A stretch of DNA of 64,000 nucleotides from Onchocerca lupi. Its lineage: Eukaryota > Nematoda > Chromadorea > Rhabditida > Onchocercidae. The position numbers and the translations under genes are program-made. Of this stretch, positions 1 to 12,782 are shown one piece after another. The notes under the pieces were generated by a model. The model worked only from the letters and a program-made list of their open reading frames with translations, was not told where the DNA came from and did no database searches. The stretch covers positions 49,254-113,253 of the forward strand of contig JAOVVO010000213.1 in NCBI GenBank assembly GCA_028564675.1. Reading direction: 5' to 3'. Numbering within the stretch: position 1 is the first letter of the stretch; each line of letters starts with the position of its first letter.

Positions 1-111
1 AATTCAGTGCATTAAAAACTGACAAAAATCAATTATAAATTTAACGTTTCTTACTTATTTATTTATTTATCTTAATTTTTAATTATTTTGTCACTTCCCT
101 TAAATTCTTAC

Positions 112-3100
112 CGAAATGGCAGCATAATTGGCATATTCTTCGCCGTATTCTCGCTGCCATCTATCATCATAAGTCCACTGAGGTTCGGCACGTTCCATCT
201 CTTCTTCTTGACCTGCACTACGTTTCACTGCGTCACAGCCATATGAAAGATATAAATTGGCCAATAAATAGTATACGCATGCTACTACCTAAATAAAACA
301 TAGTGTATACAGTAAATTAATTACTTGAGCAAAGTCGATTCCTAGCACAATTTATATTCATGTAAATCAGGTATCATAATTATCATAGTCGTGATATCAT
401 ATCAGATTTAAATCTATTCATTTTAAAGTCCTAAATTTGTAAATTTCAAAGCTACTTCATTACCGAGACAAGTCAAAGTGGAACATTTGTAAATAACATT
501 ATTGACGCCCTTTCATGATACTCAACAATTATTGCTGATAGCAAACAAAATGTTGAGATTCTAAACATCGTTCCATATTATTGTTTCATGTGGAGAAAAA
601 TTAACGCACAAGAGATTTCTTTTTTCTGTTCTACAAGAAGAAGAAGCCATCATTAAGAAAGCAGAATCTCAGATCTTATTTGATAAAATCCCTGATTTTA
701 TAATGCTTGAGAATAACTTATACACTAATGATTATATAAATTAAAGACTATCAGGAATAAATAAAACTGGGACTTAAGAATAATAAGAGCACCGACCTGT
801 GGATGTTTGTCTCGATCAATAATACCCAAGCACACATTTAATAGACGAAATGCAGCATTAGCAATACGTTTCGGGCGTCTATGCGCTGAACGACGCATAA
901 GGTTACGAGCTACCTAAAAACAAAACAAAGTCCAAGGAAAACTGAACCATAATAATAATCAAAAAAATTTTTAATCAAAATAATGAGAAACTGCATCATT
1001 CTGTTCTGTCTTTTTTGTTGCATATGAAGAAAGTATAAAACAGTTTTTCTAGAAAATAGATAAGATAAAATGATCTTCGGATGTCACATTCTAGATTTTT
1101 CGAAAAAAATCTTGTCGTACGAAGTTAAACCTTAAATGGCAAAATCAAACTGAAAGATTTGAAACTACTGTGAAAGTGTGAAATCGTCTTTAAGAACTGA
1201 TTAAAAGCAACGATTTCTTACTTTATAGATAAGTATTCCTACACTCAACGTAAATGGATTAGCTGTCGAATCTTCCAAGAGATCACCACATAGCGGAGTG
1301 AGATCCCACAATCGTAACATTGGTTCACGATCACTATCTCCTTTGTCTATATTAAATAAGCATATACAATATGAATTATATTATACAATGTTTTAGACTT
1401 ATTTCCAAATTATTTTCTTCACTCTCTTGATTCATTTATATTCTCATATTGAAAAAACTAATCTGCTCTTCCAAAAAAATACCTTACCATGACATAACCA
1501 ATATGTATGCCCCTCCTGTGCAACTTTGTCTTGCAGGAATGCAACAATGTTTTCCGCAACATTCCTCAAAATAAGCGGATCAAATTGTGAATTTTCTAAA
1601 TGTGGAATATCTTCCGTACGAATCAATTCATATTCCTGAAAGTGGAATAAATGAGCGAAACGGCTGCATAGATACGGTAACTTGAAAATTAAATCTAAAC
1701 ATATCGTTCATAGATTAATAAAGATTCTATTGAGAACTACAAAATTCCTTTTCCTTCGGATAAAAAAAGTTCTTAAACATAAAGATGATGATAAAGTTAA
1801 AACAAGTCTAAGTATATTTAAATAATAAAAATTCACTTTTACATAACCACCTAAATGCCAACAAAGTAATGCTTCAGGTGCATTACACATTGACTGATCC
1901 AAATACAAATCTACACCGGTCAAGAAATTGATAGGACGTTGCTTGAGATCTCTGCAAATAAATAAAAGCGATCCATCTCATTCGCCAAATTATTTTGTTA
2001 ATAAAACAATTCATGAACAGTGCAACCAGCAATGCAGAAAATGAACTAACTTGGGATGCAGAGTAACGCATGGATTGGATTTGCAACCAAATATGGGTAA
2101 ATTAACATCAACGAGCATGTTGAGATCGTAAAAGTTCCATAACCGACCATAAGCATCCAATTCAGCCTATAAGAAAACAAATAAACAAGTTCTTCCGAAT
2201 AATGAATAGTTCAAATTAATGAACAAACATTAACTGATTTGGTTTAAATCCTTCAAAATTAATAAATGATTTGATTTAAATGCCCAAAAAATTTTAGCCT
2301 GAACTATTCAGCAATGCGTAAGAACTTTTGATTTTACCTGATTAGGACAGAATAATCTTCTTTGCTTTTACGTCATATTTTTGAACAAGCAAACATAATA
2401 ATAAAAGATTAAGAGGCAAGAAGAAAATTTTTACTTTTCCATCATCTATGCTTATTTTTGTGTATAAATAATCTTCCAGTGGATCGACCAAACCACCATT
2501 TTCCTTGACTATTTTTAACGGTTCATTTTCTTGATCTGAAAAGTAATAAAGAAAATAAATCAAAAACTGGGTGGAAATAATTACAATATAAAAAAAATAT
2601 ATACTTTTGTTAGTCTGCATTGGAACATCCGATTCTGCAGTAGCTGCTCTATAATCCAGCGATGCCAAACTGTAAATATAAAAAACAAGCATGAACAAAT
2701 ATAAGACATAAGTAAAAAATAATTGAAAAATTGAGTATCTGAAGTGATTAAATGATCATGGAAATCCTTTTCTTTTTCTTCCTTTAGTCTTAATACTGAA
2801 GACCATAAGATTTCAACAAACTTGTTCACCTTCTAGTGTACAAACTCTCTGTTATCATTTTGCGATGCATGTCAGCAATAATATCACCCGTTGTACTTCC
2901 TGCTCCTGTTTTAGCACCAGCAATACCAATAAGACACTGAGATTTAGAATTGAGAAATTCTGCCACAGGAGAAACACCAACATTTGGATTCATATAAGTA
3001 GACTGAAAACAAAGAAATAATATCCTGAAAAGCTCTATGTCTGCGGGACGTTTTTTCAAGTTTAGTAGACTTACATTCTTCAGATAGGCGCAGTTATCGA

Positions 3101-4226
3101 GTAGTAACGTTTTACCAATTTTATGAACTATTAAATTTAATGGCTGCTTGGAGAAGGGTGTGGCAATAAGTTTCTTCAATGTTTCAGCTTCGGCAATGAC
3201 ATCAATACCACCAACCACAGCATCGATATAGCAGTCAGCAAGACGGAGACTGCAAAACATCCATACTTAAAGAAGAAAAATATTTCAAACTTAAACTTAA
3301 AATTTCATGCTTGCAACTTCGACAAAAATTACTTGTCTTAAATTATGAACTTCTACCGAAAAACCATGTAGTCCAGTTACTCCGATGAATTTTCCGTTTC
3401 CTTAATTCTGAATTCAAAAAAAAATTAAATTGACTGCAAATTAGTTACCTCTCGAAACAATCTCTAACTCGAGCATTGAAACGCCATTGTCCAGTATTAT
3501 TTCTGCTCCTATTTCCCGAAAAATTTCCTGATGTAGCATTGCCAGTCGTTGTTCCATGGCTTGTTCCTGAACTGTTCCCCATTTCTGCCCAGCAATCATC
3601 AGCAGACCATGCATTTAATGGTGGTACATTTAAATTGGTATTGAGCTCAAGTTTTACAACTGGCAAAGGTGTCGGTTGTACTGTACTAGGCAAGCATCTG
3701 CAGAAATTAAGTATTTAATTAATGGAGCAAAAAAGTTTGAATTTATGAAAGATGAAAAAGTATCAGCTACGATCTCACAGTAACTTCATTAACTAGGGTG
3801 CTTCATTTAAATCAAGATAGCATCGCTACTCCAAAGTTAAATAAAAATATTCGACTATTCAATTCAAATGATCGTCAATGTTGAGTTTATTTCATGAATC
3901 TTTTGAGCTCATGAAATAAAGTTATTTTATGAACCTTCTCCAACATCACACTTTCGAGAAACACAGTCCAATCATGTCCAATATAACACCTTTTTATGTA
4001 TTCCTAAAACGGTTATAACAAATCATGAAAAAGTTTCAAATGTACCAATTCTTGCGTTTAGTTGAAGTACTACACAATATATATTATAGTTAGGCGCGAT
4101 CGCATGGTAATAGATATTACAGTAAATATTATTCAAATTAACTAACAGGATTGGTTTTGTATCGTAGGCAATCATCGATCCATCATTAATTGACTGAGTA
4201 GATGATGTTGATGGTGTCTCGGCCAT
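112..4226 (-). CDS. EDRF1: EDRF1-like protein, N-terminal half (partial)
   Basis: Twelve phase-compatible exons are visible on the minus strand: 4226-4147, 3697-3449, 3249-3075, 3002-2830, 2669-2605, 2535-2435, 2166-2051, 1951-1843, 1635-1488, 1346-1222, 913-797 and 288-112. The last ends at a GTAAG donor, so the gene continues beyond the left edge. About 545 residues are present; human EDRF1 is about 1,240. Segments recognisably like EDRF1 include VHKIGKTLLLD, NLPIFGC, INFLTGVDLYLDQ, LIRTEDIPHLENSQFDP, EGHTYWLCHG and LRLWDLTPLC. In vertebrates the family is linked to globin gene regulation; its biochemical activity in nematodes is not known, so no role is claimed here. The start at 4226 (MAETPSTSS) is chosen because it begins the first exon and a plausible splice acceptor lies about 24 nt upstream. 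Introns are short and AT-rich. Confidence 0.87.
3886..3920. repeat. 12-bp perfect inverted repeat (hairpin)
   Basis: TTTATTTCATGA at 3886-3897 is the exact reverse complement of TCATGAAATAAA at 3909-3920, with an 11-nt loop. It lies in the first intron of the EDRF1-like gene. Confidence 0.75.
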
Positions 4227-4247
4227 TAATCATCAAATGTTCGAAGA

Positions 4248-4253
4248 ACCTAT
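4248..4253 (-). promoter_or_regulatory. Candidate trans-splice (or 5'UTR) acceptor of the EDRF1-like gene
   Basis: On the minus strand TTTATAG precedes GTTCTTCG about 24 nt before the ATG at 4226. An acceptor this close to a start is typical of nematode spliced-leader addition, but a short 5'UTR intron would look the same. Confidence 0.35.
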
Positions 4254-6785
4254 AAACATTTTTAATACCATTTCATGAATTTCAATATCACCGCAAAATC
4301 TCATTTTGTTTAAAAATTCATCAATTCCACAGAAAACAGCAATTTTTTTTTCGATATTTTTTAAAATATAATTTTGAAATCACAAAATTTTTTCATTCTT
4401 TTTGATCCAAGATATAGTTTTTACTCTTGCACTATTAAAAATGTTACTAACTACTGCTACTGATAATGACAAAAGAATAATGAAATTTTGAACAAACAAT
4501 CAACGAATACTACAAGAGTGAAAATCATCTTGAATAGAAGAATGAAATGTATGAGAATCACAACTGAAACGTTGGATAAATAAGAAGTCGGTTGAATCAA
4601 ATTACAACCAAGTAACCGATATTAAGTCATAACTAAGCCATAAATGTCACATAAAACATGCAAATTATTGACCACAGTAAGATGGCTATTATTAATGTTA
4701 TCGAAATGCGACAACACACAGAAATTTCCGTCCGATCATTACGACAGTATATTTGCGTCCGATCTTACGTTCTCGTAGCGATACGTTTCGCTTTCCGTCT
4801 TTACTTCCTTAACTTTGTAGAGCTATATTTAGCCTTCTATCCTTATGCCAGAGCTATATATGAGATCTTTTGTCCTCATTTCTCAATCTCATAAAGACAT
4901 ATCTAGCCTTCTGGCTTCACTTCTTAATCTTCATAGCAGTAACTATTCCCAATGAGAACAACTAACCCAAAAGCACGGTACCACTCACATTTAAAAATAT
5001 AATTGAATTTAATCTTGAACAACTGACACCTAGTAACGAATAAGACGCAAATTTCATCAAATTGAGTGCTCCAAGTGTGGATGAAGGATCTTATCAGTAA
5101 TTGATTTTTGATTGATTGCACATCTTATCACTAATCTCCCAATGCTTATTTCTTTCATGCGTGCAAGACAGTTATATACCGTACTAGCTGGTTAGTCTGG
5201 TACATACAAGACATTTACTACCGTAACAGCTTCTCATCCCGTTCAAGCAAGACATTTGCTTCCGTGCATTTATGATATGTCGCTACCGTAACCTTCAGTA
5301 CAAATTCTTTCTCTTCATATTTATGCATGTATATGTTATTTATATGTGCAGATATGCTCATCGAGAAATCCCGATGAATAATTTGTAATTTTCTGTTAGC
5401 AATAGGTAAAATTGTCAACAATTAGCATTCAAAATACTATTGAGTATGCAAAGATACGATGAAAATCTTTTCAACCAATTAACTATTATAAACAGTACCA
5501 GAATTGAATTTACAACTTATCCATACTCATTCAATAAGAACAAAAAAAAAAGAAAAACTGAAAATAACAAAAAATTTGAAAAATTGGTAATTTTTTTAAT
5601 ATCATCATAGGTATTTCAAAATTATTACATGATTTCATGATCCTTTATTGTTTTTCAAAATTATTACATGATTCCTTAAAAGTTTAGCTATCTATCAAAG
5701 GCAACAGAAAAGTGAGGATAATTTCTTCATCGTGTATAGATTGTACTAATGGAAAGGTTGCATTTATAGAAGTTATTTTGAACTGTGACAAATTGCCTGT
5801 CAAAAATTCATTTTTCTCCGAAATATTGATCACATAGATTATATTTTTGCTTTACTGGAGCACAATGAGAATTGAATCAATCATGTTTGAAAAAAAAATA
5901 TATATATAGCGATAAATTATAGCTTGGGCAATGCTCATATAAAATATGAAAATTTTGAGTGCTATTAATTTAATTTAATTTAAGAAAAAAACCTATTTAA
6001 AATAATATATAATAAAAATACACTTAGATTGTTAAGTTATGTTGGGGTATGGCCCAGTTGTGGTCTAAACTATTAATTTTTTTTTTTTTTTTTTGCAGAA
6101 ACTGTTATCTGCAAAATATTCTTTCATGCAATAAAAAAATGATAATAATTCGATACGAAGGGCAAAACTGAAAAATATATTAAAATTATTGCTCGCAAAA
6201 TGTATTCTCATACAACAAAAAAAAAGAAAGAAAAAAAATTAATAGTTCAACACTAAAGATGAAGAATGGAGCTAAAAACAATCCCTCAGTGATCTCTGAT
6301 GGATATGAATGGAGGATTAAATGAAAAAATTCTACGGTATCACAGTTTTCTTCCAGGTTTCCACAAGAAGCCAATAAATAAAAAAAGTGACGAAAAAGAA
6401 ATCTAGAAATAATAAGTGTTTCGTAAAGATATATTATATTGAATATGAATATATCACTAAATATGATTGAATTATTTTTACCAATTATAGAATTAGAGAA
6501 ATTGTGTTTTTGAGATAAATACTTGGTAAAGTGAACTTTTGACCTTTGAGTCAAAATAGATTGAACAAACTGGACAAGGAATAAATCACATCCGCAGTTT
6601 TTTCTTCATACTTTGTTCATCAGATACCACCACGGGAAAACGTCCACACTAAGCTCATTTGTCATTGGAAGCGAATACAACGATGCATAGATACTGAAAT
6701 ATCTTTCAGAGAAAATCAACGAAGTATCGCTTCTGACGATCATTAGGATTCATTGTTATCCAAAATAATGTAACATCCGAATATC
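4254..6785. other. Intergenic, no gene recognised
   Basis: AT-rich sequence upstream of the EDRF1-like gene. Short open frames here lack splice-supported extensions or recognisable motifs. It holds the degenerate repeats at 5164-5295 and several short A/T runs (for example near 6080). Confidence 0.55.
5164..5295. repeat. Degenerate tandem repeat, ~42-bp units
   Basis: Units begin near 5164, 5208 and 5248, with the motif CAAGACA(G/T)TT..(A/T)(C)CCGT and related forms such as CAAGACATTTACTACCGTAA and CAAGACATTTGCTTCCGTGC. A partial fourth unit (GCTACCGTAACC) lies near 5282. Copies are clearly diverged. Confidence 0.5.
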
Positions 6786-6822
6786 TTACATATCAAGTAT
6801 GATCCCTAAAGAATTCACATTG

Positions 6823-7275
6823 TCGGAAAAATCCGAAAGATGATTTATTATAAGCAAGGAGTGTCGCAGGTCAAGAAGCGCGAAAATAGTTTCAAATGGA
6901 GCAACAAGCCGACAAACATATTTGCCGCCAAAATGATAAACAAAGCGAGATCGGCCAATAAGGGAAGACACATTAGAGAATAGCAAAATAGAAGAAGCAC
7001 CGGAAGGATCTAAAAGATTCGCATTTCAGAACAAAATCAGTTTTTTTAGAACGACACAGCAATAGTTCAACCCAATTTGGAGTTTGTACTCCGACACAGC
7101 GACAATTTCTACAGTGTCGCATCGATAGCAACGAAAAAATCCAGTAATCAATTTGATTGGATATTCTCAAATAATTGTTTGTACGTAAAGGAAGAGTGAC
7201 TTTTTCGTCTATCAACAAAATTTTTTTACAGAAGGATTCGTATCTGTCACTCAATAATAAAATTAACTTTTCCGA
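6823..7275 (-). repeat. Dispersed repeat family, copy A
   Basis: This stretch shares ordered blocks with copies at 11387-12340 and 12783-13262: TCCGAAAGATG, then GTTTCAAATGGAGCAACAAG, TTGCCGCCAAAATG, CGGCCAATA, and near the end ATCAACAAAATTTTTTTACA followed by GGATTCGTATCTGTCAC. On the minus strand the frame stays open for about 140 codons (7398-6973). Part of the translation (ESFCKKILLIDEK) can be followed into copy C, where it is interrupted by stops. This suggests an old protein-coding mobile element, but its class is not recognised. Orientation is assigned from that frame only. Confidence 0.6.
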
Positions 7276-10200
7276 CAAACGCATTCCAGAAGTAGCTAAA
7301 AAGCAGTAAAAAATGTGGAAAAATCTTTCAAATAAGATCATACGTATAATATTTAACAAGTGCTTCAATGCTAATAAATTCTGGAGGCTCTTTATCACCG
7401 CAATCTACATAGAGTAAATTTGTACGAAGATTTTCATCAAATCGTTCTTTGATCAAATAATGGCTGAAATTGATAAGTTAATCACGATATTTTTATCTAT
7501 CAGTATTTTTAAAAATATTCTATTTTTTATGTTTATTTCATTTTCCATTTTTTTTCTATTCTTAATCGATTTGTTAATTAAACATTTCATAAAACTATTC
7601 TTTTTGTAATTTTTTAAATTAAGAAAAATAAAAAGCAGAAAAAATGTGGAAAAATCTTTGAAATAAATTATATGTACAATATTCAAATTTTTTTAAAACA
7701 TAATAAAGCTTTAATTTTTAAATCAAAAAAATTCTTTTAATTTGAAAGCTAAGGCTCATCGTTAATAATGAGCTTGAGCTTCCAAATCAGATGAGGCTCG
7801 AGAAAGCGAATATTAGATTGGTTTTCAATTAAGTACTCTATGTTAATGAGAAATAATGACCAAGATTGATTTTTTGGATCAACATATTTGCCAAATTATC
7901 TTGGATGAACATTTGACAAGAAAATCAAAATTGGTATATTTGGCCAAGATTCTCATAGATACTATGTTGCATTTTTATTTCACTGAACACATTACATTAA
8001 AACTTAACTGATTCAAAAAAATTCCAATTTTTGTACAATGATTTATATGAACTGTCAATTAAGGCGGAATATTTTAAACTTATTGTTGACACCGATCTTA
8101 ATAATATGCAAATGAAATACTTACAAAAAATCGCCATGACTATTTTTGTAAACAATGCATAGTAATATCTTCGTATCGTTCATTTCTTTGAGTGAGTGAT
8201 ATATCTGTCCAAATATTTCATTTAATTTATTGAAAATGACAACGATATATCGAAATATTGCATAAAATATTATCCACTTTTCGCAGTATTTTGAAAACTA
8301 AGCCATTAACTAATTGCTGATTATTTTATTGCTTATTTGGCAATTAATTCATAATTTCAATATATCATTTTTTTTATTGTATTAACATACTCTAAATGCA
8401 GTATTTCGTGAGATGAATGATTCAGCAGTTTGTGGTGTAACGATCCCAATATAATATCGTTTTAATGGAAATGCTGAATTATCATCGATAGCATTCGATT
8501 CTTTTGTTCTAAAAGCGAAGAAAGTTTGCTACATCTAATAAATGAATTACAAGAATAGTCTAGTATCACAATATCGGTCAAATTTCATGAATTTAGCACT
8601 GCTAAATTCAGTTATATTTCTGATTATTGCCGTTTAATGTTTTCGATACTGTAACTGCAATAAAATGCAATTCATTAATAATGAGCAAAATTGACTTGCT
8701 CGATTCCTCCTTGACAGCATCTCTTTCGCAAATATATTCTTGGCCCATAAGTCGCGTGAATTTAAATTCCGCAAATCTAAATAGAAAATTAATTGCAATA
8801 AGTAATATTTCTTTTCGTGTATTTTGTCTTTTATTTTCTTTTTTCTCTTTTTTCAATTCCTTTATTTCTTAATTTCTTATCAAAGAAAGAGAAAAAAAAA
8901 GGAAAGAAATTTACGAATTCGCGCGTTGTAATCGAAGTAGAGGTGGCCCTTCTCCTTCGTAAGCGAAACTCTAAAATTGATTCATTTAAAAATTTTCAAT
9001 TGATTACCTTCCGAAAAAGCATTATGTAAAATCTGTTGAATGAATAGTTTGTAATAAAAAGAAAAAAAAAAATATTCACACTGATCTGTTAAATGTGCAT
9101 GTGATATTTTATAATCTAAAATGGAATTATTGAATGAACTTCTTATATTAATTAAAACTAATTTAGTCAAAGATATAGGAATTCTTTAAGAAAGCTTTTC
9201 ATTTAACGGCCCAACGAAAATGATGTTGTAGATGCCATGAAATTGGCACAATCTTACAATCCACTCATTTCAAAGCTAAACCGAGAATCTGTTGGATGAG
9301 CAGAACCCAAATGAACTTGGTCCAGTCCTACAATCCACCCATATTTTTTGATTTGAAACAAATGATGGTGTGGACAAATTCAGGATTCTTTAAATATTCT
9401 ACATAACTAATCGCTTAATTCATCGCTACTTTTATTCACAATCGATAATTGCTCCTTAATATGTTTGCATTTTTTAAATTTGATTTATTGAGCACAAAAA
9501 TTGCTATAACGATGTAGGAGTATGGTAATCTCCCGGAAAATTACCGCAGATGATTGTTCGTTTCGGGTTAAAGTTTCCGTCGATACCGTCTTCAGCGCAA
9601 TTGAACATTTATGCCCATGCAGGCAACATTTCTGAAGAATTTTCCCAACAATTCAATATTCAACTTTCTCGCTTAAATTTCTTTAGAAAAAGAATAATAC
9701 TCACAACTGGCTCACTTGATGCACATTTCCATGGTTCACTTTTTGTATTTAGATTTGAAGCCATTTGCTATACCTTTAATGATAAGAATGAACTTTGCGA
9801 ATCCTGATTTTAGGCTCATTAAAGTTTCTGGAAAGCCTTAAAACTCATAGAATTATGCATTACTTCTTATTCATCATAAATCTTTTTTATTCAGTTTTGT
9901 CATGCTAATTCACATCAATAATAATGTTAACAAAATAACTTCGCAACCAACCCCTTATGCTAAGAAAATGATAAAGAAAGTTGTTTGATTTTATATATTC
10001 TTTAGAATTACGAAAATTTGACTAGAATCAAAAGCTATTTTGAATAGAATTTTGAAGAAAATTTGAATGACAAGCTAAATACAGAATATCATTATGCCAT
10101 TTTGTGTTTAAAGGAAACTCTGCTATAGGCAACGTGAGATCATGTTTAAGTATCTGAATTTCTTAGAAAAATTCAAATTTTTTGGGAGGAAAATAGCTCA

Positions 10201-10915
10201 AGTGATGGATATTTAATAGCGGATAGTTATTTTAGACAAACTTTTTTAATTTATTTTGATTTCAAACACAAAATATGTTTGACATTTTCGTTGTTATAGC
10301 TTAAAAAAACTTCAGAAACTTTCCTTTCCTTCTTTTTTTTTTTTCCTAGAAAATAAATGAAATGATGGAAACCAACATTCGTGCAATAGTCATCAAATCC
10401 TTTTCTTTCTCAGCCTTGATTTTATTAATACAAAAATCTTCTAGAATCAAAATATTCAAATTTCATGAGCAAAAAATTGCCATTTTTTTAAACATATTTT
10501 CTCCAAAATAAAAAATCAAAACACTGGTTAGTCAATTCAGTTGAATTTGACATCTTCACAAAATATCAATGTTCTTAAGTTTCATTTTAATGAATTTTTT
10601 GAATATGACTTGATTGAATGAATATCATAATTCGAGAAATCTCGAGGAAACGACATCTATCGTTTTACATATTTTATATACTATAATTTACTTCCAGATC
10701 AAACATAGAGCTAAAACATTTTTGGTGGTGGACACAGAAAATCTTGGTTAATGAGAAATATATCGGTGCAAAATGGGAAAAAGGTAATATTACCTTTTTA
10801 ACTAAAAATTAGAGTATAAAACTCATTGTTTTTGAAGAGTATAAAATACTGAAATTGATTTTTACTTCTGTTTGAACCAAACAACTAAAAAAAAAAAAAG
10901 AAAAAATTAGTTATC
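7276..10915. other. Intergenic, no gene recognised
   Basis: AT-rich with scattered short open frames. One open frame of 85 codons (9550-9807, plus, ATG start) has somewhat higher GC than its surroundings, but no motif, splice extension or homologue is recognised. Two diverged blocks near 9241-9265 and 9320-9345 share a TACAATCCAC core. I see no RNA gene here. Confidence 0.45.
9550..9807 (+). CDS. Unsupported 85-aa open frame
   Basis: An ATG-initiated frame that reads MIVRFGLKFPSIPSS at its start and ends NELCES. It has no recognisable domain. The run just upstream and the stop just downstream do not show clear splice sites. It is listed because its base composition is less AT-rich than the flanks. 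It may be a relic or chance. Confidence 0.15.
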   Translation: MIVRFGLKFPSIPSSAQLNIYAHAGNISEEFSQQFNIQLSRLNFFRKRIILTTGSLDAHFHGSLFVFRFEAICYTFNDKNELCES

Positions 10916-10916
10916 A

Positions 10917-11360
10917 AAAGTCGTAACAAGTTTCCGTAGGTGAATCTGCGGAAGGATCATTATTGAGCTTCAACAACAACAAGAACAATAAAACCATTAA
11001 TCATACATATTTTTTTTTTTTGTATGTAATGATCATTACTACCATCACTTATGCCATCATCATTATTATCATTATTTTTATTAACACAAAATTTCTTTTT
11101 CAATTTAGTAACGAGAAAGAATGTTTGATAATAGATGAGTGATAATAATGGTGATTGTTTGTGATCTGATACTTAAAAATGAATAAACGGTGATATTCGT
11201 TGGTTTCTATACTTTATCAAGTTACCGCTCGACTGTCGATAACAATGAAGATAAGGCGATAGCTTAATTGATTTTTGCCTAAAATCAATTAACTAAACTT
11301 AATTCCTTGACTAGCAATAAGTTGTAATCATTTGTAATTTGGTTCGACAAAACAATCATT
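10917..11360 (+). pseudogene. rDNA fragment: 3' end of 18S rRNA plus ITS1
   Basis: Positions 10917-10963 match the universal 3' end of eukaryotic 18S rRNA (AAGTCGTAACAAG, then TTTCCGTAGG and GGAAGGATCATTA). There are two visible departures: AACAAG-TTTCC lacks one G of AACAAGGTTTCC, and GGTGAATCTGCGG has T for C. The following sequence, beginning with CAACAACAACAAGAACAATA, resembles the start of filarial ITS1. The upstream 18S body is absent (A-rich sequence instead) and no 5.8S is seen downstream, so this is an isolated, decayed piece and not a working rRNA locus. The right end is approximate, where the dispersed repeat begins. Confidence 0.72.
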
Positions 11361-11386
11361 ATGTATTATTTAAACTTCTTGGTATC

Positions 11387-12340
11387 TAAAAAATCCGAAA
11401 GATGTAATTAGATGTATATAGGAATATTTAAAGGCCAAACAATGTCACAACAATTATTTGTAAAACAAGGTGAAGAAACGGAACTAATGACAGTGTAAAT
11501 ATACCCCATTAATTAATTATCGACTAATTTTGTAAATTTCATCTCCCCATTTTATCACTATGCACAAATCTAACTCTCATCTTTGACTTTCATCTCCTAG
11601 CTTTAGCTTTAATAGTAAGACATTATTAATCAAGATCATGTTATTGTTCCGGTTGTACAATGACGACTATTACATCTCCACTATCCATGAACCTTCCCCT
11701 TTTTTACCCCAAAGGGAGTTTTTATATTAACAATGTCATTATTCCTTTGGATCCGACAAGAAGCAGCTCCATTTCTTCTACGTCCGCTTCCTTTAGAACC
11801 GTTTTCATGATATTAATCACGATATAATCTCGAATTTTGTTTCTGGACTAATTTCGACTTGCTTTTCTGGCTGATACTCGATGAAGTATTTACTGTCGAC
11901 TCTTCTGCATTTGTCGGTTAATTGACCGCAACAAGAAGATTATTCCCAACATATTTTCCTAAGAAGTTTCCGAAAATCCCCAACACAAGGAGTATAAAGA
12001 TCAAGTGGTGCGACATAATTTCAACAGCAGGATAAACATGTTTACCGCCATAACGCTCTGATTCACAGATAAACAGAATGAGGTCGATCAATCATGATTC
12101 GATGCATTGGAAATTAGAAAAGGAGGAGGAGCCACCGAAAGAATTTAATAAGCCCGGATTTTGGAGCTTAAGTTAATTCGAGTTAATTCAAGTTCGAGTT
12201 CAGTTCGTAGTTCAAGTTCGATACAGCAATAGCAACAGTTTGTGGTGCGACGAACCGAGATGTCTACTAGTTTGATCAGCACAACCAATTAAAGAGAAGA
12301 TCTGAAACTTTCAAAGGAAGAAAAGATCTCGGTCTAACAC
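11387..12340 (-). repeat. Dispersed repeat family, copy B (expanded)
   Basis: It begins with AATCCGAAAGATGTAATTAG and TTAAAGGCCAAACAATG, matching copy C at 12797-12860. The conserved core (AAAGATCAAGTGGTGCGACA, GTTTACCGCCATAACG, GAGGTCGATCAATCATG) lies at 11998-12098. About 0.5 kb of other sequence separates the two parts, so this copy is either longer or carries an insertion. It starts about 30 bp after the ITS1 fragment. Confidence 0.55.
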
Positions 12341-12782
12341 CGCTAGATCAAAGCATTTTGAGCTGGTAATTAAACCGAATAATATCATTACTGTTTCATT
12401 ACTGTTGTTGACATTGCTGTAAAATATATGATTGGATGATTCAAATGGATGACATCGATCATTTAGGCGGAAGATATTGGAACATAAATTTAGAAATTGA
12501 TTAAACTCGACAATGTAAAAGGAGACATTTTCGTCTAGATGTGGCATGCTGTATTTTATATTGGCCTATTGAAATGTCTAAGAAATCATTCTATTTCGGA
12601 CTTCATGCAATTTAGTAATTATTTCGTCTGTTTACGCGAAAAGAATGATGAAATTGGATGTTTTTTGTGCTCCTCCTAATAATTCTCAGTCTAGAATAAT
12701 TACATTCAAAACTAATTGAAGTTTATCCGGAAGAGGACCCAAAATGTTCTTCCTGAAAGTCTCGATCTCCTTTCGATCAGGA

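Noticed and set aside
2342..2698. 118-codon minus-strand open frame
   Set aside because: It spans the intron between two EDRF1-like exons. Only the parts 2669-2605 and 2535-2435, read in splice phase, are kept.
3476..3718. 80-codon plus-strand frame
   Set aside because: Antisense shadow of the EDRF1-like exon at 3697-3449.
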